43,620 bases of DNA from the NCBI GenBank assembly GCA_023391635.1, contig JAEWAQ010000085.1:1-43620 (forward strand). The letters are read 5' to 3'. Source of the DNA: Bacillota bacterium. GTDB taxonomy: Bacteria > Bacillota > Bacilli > Paenibacillales > Paenibacillaceae. Below, one piece after another: positions 15,898 through 24,949 of this stretch. Positions within the stretch are counted from its first letter, which is position 1; each line of letters opens with the position of its first letter. The notes under the pieces are model-generated. The model did no database searches. It was not told the DNA's origin and was given only the letters and a program-made list of their open reading frames with translations. The position numbers were made by a program, and so were the translations under genes.

Positions 15898-18800
15898 TCT
15901 GGGGGAGGGTGTTCGCTTATGAGACGCAAATGCTGGTTGGGATTCGTGCTCGGCGTCCTGATCTTGTCAACCGTGTCCTTCACGTCCGCGCGCAATACGG
16001 CTTTCGCCGACGGGAATGCGACGGATTGGTTCAGCGAAGCCGGGTATGGCGTCATGGTGCACTGGACGACGAAGACGATGCCGGAGTCAGGCTCGCAGAA
16101 ACCGTTTTTCGAAGCGGTGAACGATTTTGACGTCGGGCTCTTCGCCGAGCAGTTGGAGGAAGCCGGAGCGGGGTATGTCATTTTCACGATCAGTCACAGG
16201 CAGATGTACTTGCCGTTCCCGAACGCCGCGCTTGACGCGGTGTTGCCCGGAAGAACTTCGCAGGACAGGGATCTCGTTTCCGACTTGTACGATGCCTTGA
16301 ATCCCAAGGGGATCAAAATCATCTTGTACTATGCCAACAATGCAAGCGATACGAACGACCACCCTTGGTATGTCGCCAGCAAATTCGATGTGGATAATAG
16401 CTATTTTGCCCAATTGCAATACGACATTACGACGGAGATCGGGCTGCGGTACGGCGATAAGGTGGCCGGATGGTGGATCGACAACTGCCATGAATCGAGC
16501 GGGAACGATAATAAGTTCGGCGATTTCAGCGCCTATTCGGCCGCGCTGAAAGCAGGCAATCCGGATCGCATCGTCGCTTACAATTTCAGCGGAACCGGGT
16601 CATGGGATTCGAACAAACCGGCAGGTATTGAAGATTACGCGGCCGGCGAGCAGTGGAGCTTGTCCCGGTTGCCGGCGTCCCGATTCTCCGGGGAAACGTC
16701 TTCGCAATGGCATACCGTGGTCAATATGGATTATGGCAACGTCCCGTGGTATTACAATGGCGCGAAGAACATCTCTCCCAACTACAGCAATGAGAAGGTA
16801 GCGAATTATATTCGCAAGGTGATGCTCAAAGGAGGCGTGTTCTCTTATAATTCGGCTCCCTATCAGGAGGGCTACATGGATGACAGCACGATGAATCAAT
16901 TGCGCGTCATCAAGAGAGCGATCCGCGTCGTGGAGGAGAACGGCGTAAGCATAGCGGACAACTACAATCCGGGCATCGCGTATACCGGCTCCTGGTCGCA
17001 CATTACCCAGGCATCCAATTACAACGATTCCGTCTCCTATTCCACTGCGGCGAACGCTACCATGGAGTATACCTTCAACGGAACATCCGTCAAGCTGTAT
17101 ACGAAGAAAGGGCCCGGCGCGGGCATCTTCGATATTTATCTGGACGGCGCGCTGGTGGACACGTACGATTCGTATTCCGCCGCAGGCGTGTTCCAGGCGG
17201 TTGCCTACCAGAATGCGTCTTTGGCTGCCGGCAACCATAAGATCAAGGTGGTGGTCACGGGCACCAAGAACCCGAATGCGAGCGGGAAGAACGTTCATGT
17301 CGACGGGATCGAATTTTCGGGCAACCAGACTCCCGCGCCTACCTATACCCAGGTTGACGATACAAGCGGTCTCATCGGCTACAACGGTACCTGGAGTCAT
17401 ATTGCCAGAGCCCAAAGCTTCGACGGAACGATATCCTATAGCCATGCAGCGAATGCTTATGCGGAATACACGTTCAACGGAACGGGGATCAAGCTGTACA
17501 CGCAGAAAGGGCCCGGCGCTGGGATCTTCGATATCTATCTGGACGGAGTGCTGGCGGACACGTACGATTCCTATTCTTCCACGGGCATGCACCAGCAATT
17601 GGCGTATGACCAGCAAGGCTTGTCCTCGGGCTCGCATACGATCAAGATCGTCGTGACGGGAACGAAAAACCCGAATGCGTCGAATGACTATGTGCACTTT
17701 GATTACCTGAAAGTAACGAATTAGCCAAATAAGGATAGGAGGCGCGTGAAGTATGATGCTTGTGCGTAAAAGCTTCAATCGAAGATTGAGCTTTCTGGTA
17801 GCGTTCATCCTGCTCATCAATTGCGCATGGTTCTCATCCTCCGCTTATGCCATTCATTCAACCTGGGTCAAGAGCTCTCTTCCGATATCGGCTGACGAAA
17901 TGAATCATATTCCGGCGTTCTACGGGGCTTTGTCCGGAGGCGTATCCCTGTCTTACGTGCCGCAGACGACGAGTATCGATGCGTATCCGTACGTCAGAGG
18001 CTTTAATCAAGGCAGCGACAGAGCCACGTATACGCTGGACGTCGCGGCAGGAGCCGGCGGTTCGTATGAGGTCAGGATCGTGTACCGGTTCCAGAAGACG
18101 CAGCCATACGCCGTTAAAATCAGAACCAATGGCGGCACTCCGATTACGCATACGACAGTCAAGTCGACCGGGATTCCCCAGTACCCTCTGCTGAAGTATA
18201 CCCGTCAAGTGGTAGGGACGCTGGATTTGCAGGAAGGCTTGAATACGGTAGAGTTCTATATCAGCAATGCCAATTCCAATTCGGAATCCTTCAATCTGCA
18301 AGCATTGGAATTTATCAAAGTAGATCAGAAGGCGGCCATTCAGGCGCGCGCGGACGCGAAAAAAGCGGATACGCAATGGATGATCGACGGCAAGTACGGC
18401 TTGTTCACGCAATGGGGCCCGCTCGGCATGTCCTCTTATCGGACGATATCCATTCACCCGAACGAGGATCCGAATGTAAGCAATATCCAGCAGGCTTATG
18501 CGGCTTACGTGGATGCGGTCAATGCGTTCGATGTCGAAGCATTCGCGGACATGGTGGAGGAAACCGGCGCTTCCTGGTGCTTCTTCACGACCTCGCACGG
18601 TTTGATGTTCATCCCGGGACCGATCCAGGCCGTCGAGAACATTTCGCCGAATCGGACAACCTCCAGGGACCTCATCATGGAGGTGGCGGATGCCCTGGCG
18701 GCAAGAGGAATCAAGACGCTGCTCTACTTCCATATGGGGTCGATGGACGATGCCTGGATGAATGCCGTCGGCTACAAAACGAAGGATAAGACAACCTATT

Positions 18801-21334
18801 TCAACAACTTGACTTCCATCCTCACGGAGATCAGCACGCGTTATGGCAACAAAGTATGGGGTTATTTCCTCGATGACTTCTACAAGCGATATTATTCGAG
18901 CGACCAGCTGCCTCTCGAGGGACTCTTCGACGCCTTGAAGACGGGATCGACGAATAACAAAGCGGTCATGTACAACATTAACAACAATGTGGCGCCCTCG
19001 GTCTTCCTGGACGCGATGGCGGAAGATTTGGGGTCCAATCGCGGATACATGGGCCTGCCGCCAGCCAATCTGTTCGGGCCTGACAAGTCGTATGAAGGAC
19101 TCACGCCTCATTTTACGTTTACGATGCAGGCGGTGCCTTGGACACCCAGGAAAAATTCCAACTTCAAGTCCAATCCCGTGGACCGGGTGATTCCGATCGA
19201 TGACGGGAATGCAGACGTCGTCTATACAGGCAGCTGGAGCCAGCAGGCCAGCGAGGGCAGCTATCTGGATACGGTGAAATATTCGGCGACGGCTAACGAT
19301 TCAGCGGCGTATACCTTCGTCGGAAACAAAGCGTATGTGCACGTCGCGAAAGGGCCGGATGCCGGGAAGATGGACGTCTACATCGATGACGTGCTGGCGG
19401 CTTCGGATATCGACACCTATGCGGCCGCCGTCGAACCGAATGCCTTGGCGTTCACCAGCGCGACGTTGTCGGCCGGCACGCACACGGTCAAGGCGGTCGT
19501 GAAGGGGACGAAATCCGCAGCTTCGTCCGGAACCCGCATTTATCTGGATACGCTCGATTATCAGCGTAAAGTTTACGAATTGACAGACCCGGTTCATAAC
19601 AAATACGGCTTGACCAATTATTTCAAGCGGATGGATGCCGCGGATGTACCGCTCAGCATTAATCTGCTCGTGACCAGAGACGTCAATCCGACGATCAACT
19701 TCGTCAATCCCAAATCGCTGGAATACATGAAGTTCATTAAAGAGGAGGTCAAAGGCGATTCCGTAGACGATCAGCGCAGAGCGATTGCGTATACCGGGAA
19801 CTGGCAGAAACAGCCAAGCGTCCCCGGAGCGTTCGAAGATACGTTGACGACAAGCTCCACGCCTGGCGATTATGCGGAGTATACGTTCGAAGGCAAAGGC
19901 TTGAAGCTGCTGACGAAGACGGCGAATAACGGGGGCGTGATGGATATCTTCATCGATAACCAACTCGTGAGCTCCTTCGACTCGTATTCCGCGAATCCTG
20001 CTTACAGGGTCGTGGCTTACGAGACAAAGAGCTTGGCGCCGGGCACGCATACGGTACGGGTCGAGAACGCCAGCTCATCCGGCAGCGACCGCGTTCACGT
20101 CGATTATATCGGAGTTTACGATGGGGTTAAGATTGACGACAACAACGCCAAGATTGCGTATTCCGGCAGTTGGAATCATGTCGATCAAGCGGACAATTAT
20201 TACGAATCCGTCTCTTACAGCGGCGCGACGAACGCCGCGGCGACGTATAGCTTCTATGGGTCGGAGGTGAAGTTGGTCGGCAAGAAGGGTCCCGGGACGG
20301 GCAAAGTCAAAATTTACATCGACGACGTGCAGGTCGCACTCGTGGACACGTATAGCGCCCAGACCGATTATCAGCAGGTGCTGTACGAGAACACTTCCCT
20401 GGCAACAGGGACTCATACGGTCAAGATGGTGATCGCCGGCCAGAAAAACGCGGCTTCTTCCGGCTACTCGGGTCAGCTCGATTATATCCAGACGTTCGAC
20501 AGCACGCTCGGCGACGGGACGACGCCGCCGGAGGAGCCGCCGGAGGAACCGCCTGTCGGAGATACGTTCGTGGACGATACGGATTGGAGGATCTCGTATA
20601 GCGAAGGCTGGCATTCCATCGAGCGAGCCCAAAGCTATAACGGCACGATAACCTATACCAACACCGCGAACGCTTCGGCCGAATACGCTTTCGAAGGCAC
20701 GGGCGTGAAGCTGTACACGCAGACGGGGCCAGGCGCCGGCATATTCGATGTTTATATCGACGACGTCCTGCAAACGAACTTCGACAGTTATTCTTCGACG
20801 GGGGCTCATCAGGTGCTGGCGTTCGACAGACAGGATCTAAGTCCGGGCGAGCATACGTTGAAAGTCGTGGCATCGGGCACGAAGAATGCGAGTGCTTCCG
20901 GCTATAATGTCCATCTGGACAAGATCGTCGTCTCGAATCCGGAGCCGGCCCCGACTCCTACGATTGTCGAGGATACGGACTCGGAGCTTGTCTACAGCGG
21001 CAACTGGAATCATATCTCCAGGGCGGAAAGCCACGGCGGAACGCTCAGTTACAGTACGGCTGCGAATGCATCCGTTACGTATGCGTTCGACGGCACCGGC
21101 GTGAAGCTGTACACGCAGACGGGGCCGGGCGGGGGCAAGATGGATATCTACGTCGATGACGTGCTGCAAACGACCTTTGACAGCTATTCGTCACCGGCGC
21201 AGCATCAGGCTCTGGCATTCGATATCCGGAATCTTCCGCAGGGGACGCATACGATCAAGATGGTCGTGACCGGCACCAAGAATCCGAATGCCACCAATGT
21301 TGTTTGTCATCTCGATTATTTGGAAATTACGACT
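15148..21334 (+). repeat. Nine coding copies of one ~120-residue beta-sandwich module
   Basis: Copies are at 15148-15510, 15517-15894, 16969-17328, 17341-17721, 19199-19561, 19766-20122, 20129-20497, 20567-20944 and 20963-21334. The shared plan is: a short acidic start (DDT or DNN), IxYxGxWxHIxRAxS, SYSxxxNA, YTFxGTGVKLYTQKGPGAG, FDIYLDxVL, TYDSYSS, HQVLAY, LSxGxHTIKIVVTGTKN and a final VHxDYLxIT. The copies at the C-termini are most alike; those at 19199 and 19766 are the most divergent (for example VHVAKGPDAG and LLTKTANNGG). The pattern suggests a galactose-binding-like jelly roll that binds sugar. Domain boundaries are estimates by eye. Confidence 0.75.
15919..17724 (+). CDS. Secreted GH29-family protein with two C-terminal modules
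   Basis: The protein has 601 aa. A signal peptide ends at about AFA-DG (residue 31). The catalytic domain (33-345) shows GYGVMVHWTTKTMP at the first strand, FTISHRQMYLPFP in place of the usual KHHDGF (the second His is missing), and GWWIDNC with the presumed nucleophile Asp188. Two modules follow (351-470 and 475-601), the last ending in DYLKVTN like the other proteins. Compared with the preceding gene, the barrel is a distinct subgroup, so linkage or fucose context specificity should differ. Whether it is a true fucosidase is uncertain because the substrate His motif is altered. The ribosome site GGGGGAGG lies before ATG. Confidence 0.8.
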   Translation: MRRKCWLGFVLGVLILSTVSFTSARNTAFADGNATDWFSEAGYGVMVHWTTKTMPESGSQKPFFEAVNDFDVGLFAEQLEEAGAGYVIFTISHRQMYLPFPNAALDAVLPGRTSQDRDLVSDLYDALNPKGIKIILYYANNASDTNDHPWYVASKFDVDNSYFAQLQYDITTEIGLRYGDKVAGWWIDNCHESSGNDNKFGDFSAYSAALKAGNPDRIVAYNFSGTGSWDSNKPAGIEDYAAGEQWSLSRLPASRFSGETSSQWHTVVNMDYGNVPWYYNGAKNISPNYSNEKVANYIRKVMLKGGVFSYNSAPYQEGYMDDSTMNQLRVIKRAIRVVEENGVSIADNYNPGIAYTGSWSHITQASNYNDSVSYSTAANATMEYTFNGTSVKLYTKKGPGAGIFDIYLDGALVDTYDSYSAAGVFQAVAYQNASLAAGNHKIKVVVTGTKNPNASGKNVHVDGIEFSGNQTPAPTYTQVDDTSGLIGYNGTWSHIARAQSFDGTISYSHAANAYAEYTFNGTGIKLYTQKGPGAGIFDIYLDGVLADTYDSYSSTGMHQQLAYDQQGLSSGSHTIKIVVTGTKNPNASNDYVHFDYLKVTN

Positions 21335-21337
21335 TAG
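17753..21337 (+). CDS. Giant secreted GH29-like protein, five modules, one inside the catalytic domain
   Basis: The protein has 1194 aa. The signal peptide ends at about AYA-IH (residue 33). Residues 35-195 are an N-terminal beta-sandwich, probably sugar-binding. The GH29-like barrel begins at about 205 (GKYGLFTQWGPLGMSS), with FTTSHGLMFIPGP replacing the KHH motif and WGYFLDDF holding the presumed nucleophile Asp374. After PWTPRKNSN the barrel is interrupted by module 1 (483-603) and resumes with YGLTNYFKRMDAADVPLSIN to about 670. Modules 2 (672-790) and 3 (793-915), a PPEEPPEEPP linker (about 921-937), and modules 4 (939-1064) and 5 (1071-1194) follow. The catalytic half resembles the preceding gene more than the first one. 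AGGAGG lies 10 nt upstream of ATG 17753; ATG 17756 is equally possible. No cell-wall anchor motif was found. Confidence 0.8.
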   Translation: MMLVRKSFNRRLSFLVAFILLINCAWFSSSAYAIHSTWVKSSLPISADEMNHIPAFYGALSGGVSLSYVPQTTSIDAYPYVRGFNQGSDRATYTLDVAAGAGGSYEVRIVYRFQKTQPYAVKIRTNGGTPITHTTVKSTGIPQYPLLKYTRQVVGTLDLQEGLNTVEFYISNANSNSESFNLQALEFIKVDQKAAIQARADAKKADTQWMIDGKYGLFTQWGPLGMSSYRTISIHPNEDPNVSNIQQAYAAYVDAVNAFDVEAFADMVEETGASWCFFTTSHGLMFIPGPIQAVENISPNRTTSRDLIMEVADALAARGIKTLLYFHMGSMDDAWMNAVGYKTKDKTTYFNNLTSILTEISTRYGNKVWGYFLDDFYKRYYSSDQLPLEGLFDALKTGSTNNKAVMYNINNNVAPSVFLDAMAEDLGSNRGYMGLPPANLFGPDKSYEGLTPHFTFTMQAVPWTPRKNSNFKSNPVDRVIPIDDGNADVVYTGSWSQQASEGSYLDTVKYSATANDSAAYTFVGNKAYVHVAKGPDAGKMDVYIDDVLAASDIDTYAAAVEPNALAFTSATLSAGTHTVKAVVKGTKSAASSGTRIYLDTLDYQRKVYELTDPVHNKYGLTNYFKRMDAADVPLSINLLVTRDVNPTINFVNPKSLEYMKFIKEEVKGDSVDDQRRAIAYTGNWQKQPSVPGAFEDTLTTSSTPGDYAEYTFEGKGLKLLTKTANNGGVMDIFIDNQLVSSFDSYSANPAYRVVAYETKSLAPGTHTVRVENASSSGSDRVHVDYIGVYDGVKIDDNNAKIAYSGSWNHVDQADNYYESVSYSGATNAAATYSFYGSEVKLVGKKGPGTGKVKIYIDDVQVALVDTYSAQTDYQQVLYENTSLATGTHTVKMVIAGQKNAASSGYSGQLDYIQTFDSTLGDGTTPPEEPPEEPPVGDTFVDDTDWRISYSEGWHSIERAQSYNGTITYTNTANASAEYAFEGTGVKLYTQTGPGAGIFDVYIDDVLQTNFDSYSSTGAHQVLAFDRQDLSPGEHTLKVVASGTKNASASGYNVHLDKIVVSNPEPAPTPTIVEDTDSELVYSGNWNHISRAESHGGTLSYSTAANASVTYAFDGTGVKLYTQTGPGGGKMDIYVDDVLQTTFDSYSSPAQHQALAFDIRNLPQGTHTIKMVVTGTKNPNATNVVCHLDYLEITT

Positions 21338-21346
21338 TGGAAGGTC

Positions 21347-21378
21347 AAGGCCATTGGAGCGCTTGCTCCGGTGGCCTT
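21347..21378 (+). terminator. Hairpin after the GH29 genes, possible terminator
   Basis: AAGGCCATTGGAGC (21347-21360) and GCTCCGGTGGCCTT (21365-21378) pair at 12 of 14 positions around a GCTT loop, 10 bp after the stop. The U-tract is absent (GTAGCC follows), so it may be a weak terminator or an mRNA end-stabilising structure. Confidence 0.5.
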
Positions 21379-21537
21379 GTAGCCGCGGAGCACTAGACGC
21401 ATTTGATGAACTTCGATGTCAAGTGAAAAGAAGGTGGGCAAGGAATCAAACCGGGGGAAATCTCGGCGATGTTCCAGGAGAATCGGTTGTGCGAAGCTTT
21501 GTATGGCTTAGTGGCAGCACCTTTAATCGTTTTCCTG

Positions 21538-21565
21538 TTGCGATTTCATAGAATTCCTCTACAAT
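21538..21565 (+). promoter_or_regulatory. Sigma-A promoter of the two-component system
   Basis: TTGCGA (21538-21543) and TACAAT (21560-21565) are 16 bp apart, about 40 bp before the kinase start. The rest of the stretch 21379-21537 holds nothing I recognise. Confidence 0.45.
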
Positions 21566-21606
21566 GGAATCCAAATGATGTGTGATGATAAAGGGGCTAA
21601 ACGAGG

Positions 21607-23355
21607 ATGATATGGCGCAATTGGAAGCTGCACCGGCTCAAGCATCGATTGATATTCGCTTTCCTGATCGTCATTATCGTACCGTTCAGCTTATTCCAAT
21701 TGCTCTATTATTGGCAGCAAGAAAAGACGATATGGAAGAACATCAGCATGCAAAATTACGGTCACTTGAATGTGGTGAAGAATGATTTCGAATCGTTGAA
21801 ATTTGAAATGCTGCGCGGCATTATTCTATTCGAACAGAATCGGAGCGCCGTTTCCCAGCTTGCCGGAGACAGCTTGCTGTCGACACCGGAAGCGCAGAAG
21901 AGCATCCTGGCGCATATGGAAAAGTCATTTCAAACGTTCAAGTTTTACAATCACGATGTCATGATCTTTTTGTTCGACACGAAAGGAGCGATGGTTTCCC
22001 TTCAACCGGACAGCACTGCGGCTTCCTTCAACCCGAGCAATCTTCGCGCCGAATGCGCGCAGCCGGATGAGTGGGTTTACAAATCCGCCGCTTTCGAATA
22101 CTTGCAGACGTGTTCCTATTTGTACGATCGCGAACACAAGCCGATCGGAACGGTTCATTTTATACTGAATATCAAGGTATGGCTAAGCTCGATCGTAAAG
22201 CACTTATCGTTAAAGCAGGACTACTTTATCGCTGCCGCAGACGGAACCATTTTGACGGGAACGAATTCGGGTTCTTCCTTCAAGCACGCCGCGCTCGCTG
22301 CCGAAATCAAGCAGCGGGCGGAAGGTTCCTATCTGGATCGTTCTTCCTCCAGTGTTGTCAATTACACGCACTTGCCCTCCATTCAGCTATACATGGTCAG
22401 TCAATTTCATCTCAAATCGATCATTGGCGACATGAATGTGCTCCAGCGCAACCTGCTGATCTCGGTGGGGGTGCTCATGGTCGTGTTTATATTGATCACG
22501 TATTTCATCTCCTCCACCATTACGAGGCCGCTTATGGTATTGCAGAAGAAGATGAAGCATGTCGCCAGAGATAATCTGAAGGTCAGCGTCTCGGAGAAAG
22601 ATTATAGCGGCGAAGTGCTTGAATTGTGCCGCTCTTTCAATGTGATGGTGAGCGACATCAATGTATTGGTCGAGAGGTTGAAGAAAGAAGAGCGACAGAG
22701 AGAATCGTTCCACTACAAGATGCTGCTCTCCCAGCTGAATCCTCATTTTCTGATCAATGCTCTGAATCTGGTCAAGTGGAATGCCATCGATCGCAAAGAT
22801 GCGACAACGCACGAGATCTGCGCATCGCTTGGTACGCTTCTGGAGACGAGTCTCAATTCGGAGATCGATCTGATTCATTTGAGGAATGAGCTGGACTTGA
22901 TCGGGGCCTACCTGAATATCCAGCAGCTTAGATATAAGGACAGGTTTCGCGTTGTATATGAGATCGAACACGGCTTGGAGCATATGCTGGTGCCCAAATT
23001 CTCCATGCAGCCGTTGGTTGAAAACTCGATTATCCACGGATTTTCCAGGATGAAGGAAGGTGGAGTCATCCGGATTTCCGCCAGATCGGAAGGCAATCAG
23101 ATGATCCTCGAGGTCGCTGACAACGGACAAGGAATCCATACGCCCAGAAGCCGCAGCAGCAGCCTTCATAAGGGCGGGATCGGCATCGCGAACCTGAATG
23201 AGCGGTTGAAGCTCATGTTCAGGCAGGAAGCATGGCTTGAAATGGCGGATGCCCATCCCGGCACGATCGTACGTTTGCGTTTTCCGCTGCTGCACGCCGA
23301 GCCCTACAAGAAGGAGGATGAAAGGGATGTGGAAGGTACTGCTGGTCGAGGATGA
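21607..23355 (+). CDS. YesM-type sensor histidine kinase
   Basis: The protein has 582 aa. Membrane helix 1 (about 16-38, FAFLIVIIVPFSLFQLLYY) and helix 2 (about 280-302, LLISVGVLMVVFILITYFI) enclose an extracellular sensor domain of about 240 residues. A HAMP region (ITRPLMVLQKKMKHV) and the His_kinase domain follow: QLNPHFLINALN with the phospho-acceptor His380, the N-box ENSIIHGF (Asn473), the G-box VADNGQGI and GGIGIANLNERL. It senses a sugar or a loaded binding protein and phosphorylates the regulator encoded next, which it overlaps by 29 bp. AAAGGGG lies about 10 nt before ATG 21607. Its place between two importers suggests it controls both. Confidence 0.9.
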   Translation: MIWRNWKLHRLKHRLIFAFLIVIIVPFSLFQLLYYWQQEKTIWKNISMQNYGHLNVVKNDFESLKFEMLRGIILFEQNRSAVSQLAGDSLLSTPEAQKSILAHMEKSFQTFKFYNHDVMIFLFDTKGAMVSLQPDSTAASFNPSNLRAECAQPDEWVYKSAAFEYLQTCSYLYDREHKPIGTVHFILNIKVWLSSIVKHLSLKQDYFIAAADGTILTGTNSGSSFKHAALAAEIKQRAEGSYLDRSSSSVVNYTHLPSIQLYMVSQFHLKSIIGDMNVLQRNLLISVGVLMVVFILITYFISSTITRPLMVLQKKMKHVARDNLKVSVSEKDYSGEVLELCRSFNVMVSDINVLVERLKKEERQRESFHYKMLLSQLNPHFLINALNLVKWNAIDRKDATTHEICASLGTLLETSLNSEIDLIHLRNELDLIGAYLNIQQLRYKDRFRVVYEIEHGLEHMLVPKFSMQPLVENSIIHGFSRMKEGGVIRISARSEGNQMILEVADNGQGIHTPRSRSSSLHKGGIGIANLNERLKLMFRQEAWLEMADAHPGTIVRLRFPLLHAEPYKKEDERDVEGTAGRG

Positions 23356-24790
23356 AGAGCTCGTCCGCGGATTTCTGCGAGCGAATATTCCGTGGCACGA
23401 ACACCATTTTGAAGTCGTCGGCGAGGCGGCGGACGGGCAGGAAGCGATCACGATCATACGCGAGCTGCAGCCCGATTTGGTCATCGCGGACATCATTATG
23501 CCGATGATGGATGGTCTTGAGCTGCTTAGACAGAGCAAGGAAGAGGGCTATGCCGGATTATTCCTGATGCTGACGGGCGTCAATGACTTCGAGCATGCCC
23601 GGGAGGCGCTGGAGTACGGAGCATGGAACTACTTGCTCAAGCTTTCACTGACGACGGATTCCTTGATAGCGATTCTTAACAAAGCCAAGCTTGAGCTGGA
23701 GGATCGCAGCCGCAAACGGATGAAGAGCCAGCACTTGCAATATCATCAAGTGATGAAGCAGATTTGGGAACTCGCCCAATCCGATTCCGAACCTGAATCC
23801 GATGCCGGGCGCTTCCCGCAGGAAGATCTGCCGTGGCTCCGCCGATACTTGTATATTGTTCTTGCATTCCCTGAACAAGGCGCCGCGCATGCATTCGCAG
23901 ATTCGTTCATTCAGCAAGGTCGAACGATCGTGTATCGATACCTGCTGCACGGCCTGGAGCATCATATAGTCTGGACTGACGAACCGCAATGGCAGCCGGC
24001 CTCCTTCGGATTCGAGCGGCCCAGGCCGTATGCAATGGGCCGCATCGAGTCGTGGCCGGAAGTGTATCGTTGCTGGACGAAAGCATATACCGAATTGCAT
24101 CGCCATTGGTACGCAGGCGAAGGCATCGACGTACGGACGGAAGACTTCGGCATCCTGGACGGATCGCCTGCCATCGCCTATGCGACGGAACGCAACCTGG
24201 TCCATCTGTTCGAGGAGCATAAGGCGGATGCTTTCTCGGAAGCGCTGGATCGTGCATGGTCAGAGATGGCTCGCAGACGGACAAGCTTGCATAGGGTGAA
24301 GGAGACCGCCGTCCGGCTTTGCCGATTGTTTCAGCCGCAGACGAACGGCGGTCAGGGACATCTTCATGCAATCAGCCATTCCATAAACCACTGGGCGCTG
24401 CGGGACCGACTGAAGCAAACGTTCTTGCGATGGATTCAGGAATGTCTGGCACAGAAGGGTGCAAGGACGGACCACCCGCAGATCAATCAGATCATTCAAT
24501 ACGTGCATGATCACTACGAAGAGCCGATCACCCTGGAATCGGCGGCAAAGTATGTTGCGATGGATAAATTTTATGTAAGCGGACTATTCAAGAAGAAAAC
24601 AGGAGATTCGTTCGTTCAATATTTGCAGAAGCTCCGCGTCGAGAAGGCGAAGAAATTGTTGTGGGAAACCAATGACAGTCTGAGTGCCATCGCGACCCGC
24701 GTCGGGTATGCCGAAGACAACTATTTGAACAAGATTTTCAAGCGATGGGCAGGCATGACGCCGTCCGATTATCGCAAATCAAAGCCGTAA
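23327..24790 (+). CDS. YesN-type response regulator (receiver plus AraC HTH)
   Basis: The protein has 487 aa. The receiver domain (1-120) has the acidic pair in VLLVEDEE (Glu8, Asp9), the phospho-acceptor Asp55 in VIADIIMPMMDG, Thr83 and Lys105. A long linker (120-380) of the kind found in YesN proteins precedes the C-terminal AraC-type double helix-turn-helix (about 390-487, ITLESAAKYVAMDKFYVSGL and DSLSAIATRVGYAEDNYLNK). It should activate importer and glycosidase promoters. ATG 23327 is chosen because AAGGAGG ends directly at ATG 23318, which is therefore too close, and leaves 9 nt to 23327. The gene ends in a terminator that overlaps its stop codon. Confidence 0.9.
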   Translation: MWKVLLVEDEELVRGFLRANIPWHEHHFEVVGEAADGQEAITIIRELQPDLVIADIIMPMMDGLELLRQSKEEGYAGLFLMLTGVNDFEHAREALEYGAWNYLLKLSLTTDSLIAILNKAKLELEDRSRKRMKSQHLQYHQVMKQIWELAQSDSEPESDAGRFPQEDLPWLRRYLYIVLAFPEQGAAHAFADSFIQQGRTIVYRYLLHGLEHHIVWTDEPQWQPASFGFERPRPYAMGRIESWPEVYRCWTKAYTELHRHWYAGEGIDVRTEDFGILDGSPAIAYATERNLVHLFEEHKADAFSEALDRAWSEMARRRTSLHRVKETAVRLCRLFQPQTNGGQGHLHAISHSINHWALRDRLKQTFLRWIQECLAQKGARTDHPQINQIIQYVHDHYEEPITLESAAKYVAMDKFYVSGLFKKKTGDSFVQYLQKLRVEKAKKLLWETNDSLSAIATRVGYAEDNYLNKIFKRWAGMTPSDYRKSKP

Positions 24791-24813
24791 GCGTGCAACG
24801 GCTTCTTTTTTTT
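24782..24813 (+). terminator. Terminator of the two-component operon
   Basis: AAGCCGT (24782-24788) pairs with ACGGCTT (24798-24804), followed by C and eight T. The stem starts inside the last codons of the regulator gene. Confidence 0.85.
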
Positions 24814-24949
24814 GCAGCGTACCCGGAGGCAAGAACGTAAAATCGTACCCTTCATTCGCTAAATTTGAAGCTGGCTGGCAGACACCCCGACCCGCTAAAG
24901 TAAAGAGAGAATCCTGATCTCAAGTCAGTCCAGCAAGGGGTATGGAACA

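Noticed and set aside
16600..17820. 406-codon minus-strand frame opposite the GH29 modules, with repeated internal pattern
   Set aside because: The repetition is only the antisense image of the coding modules.
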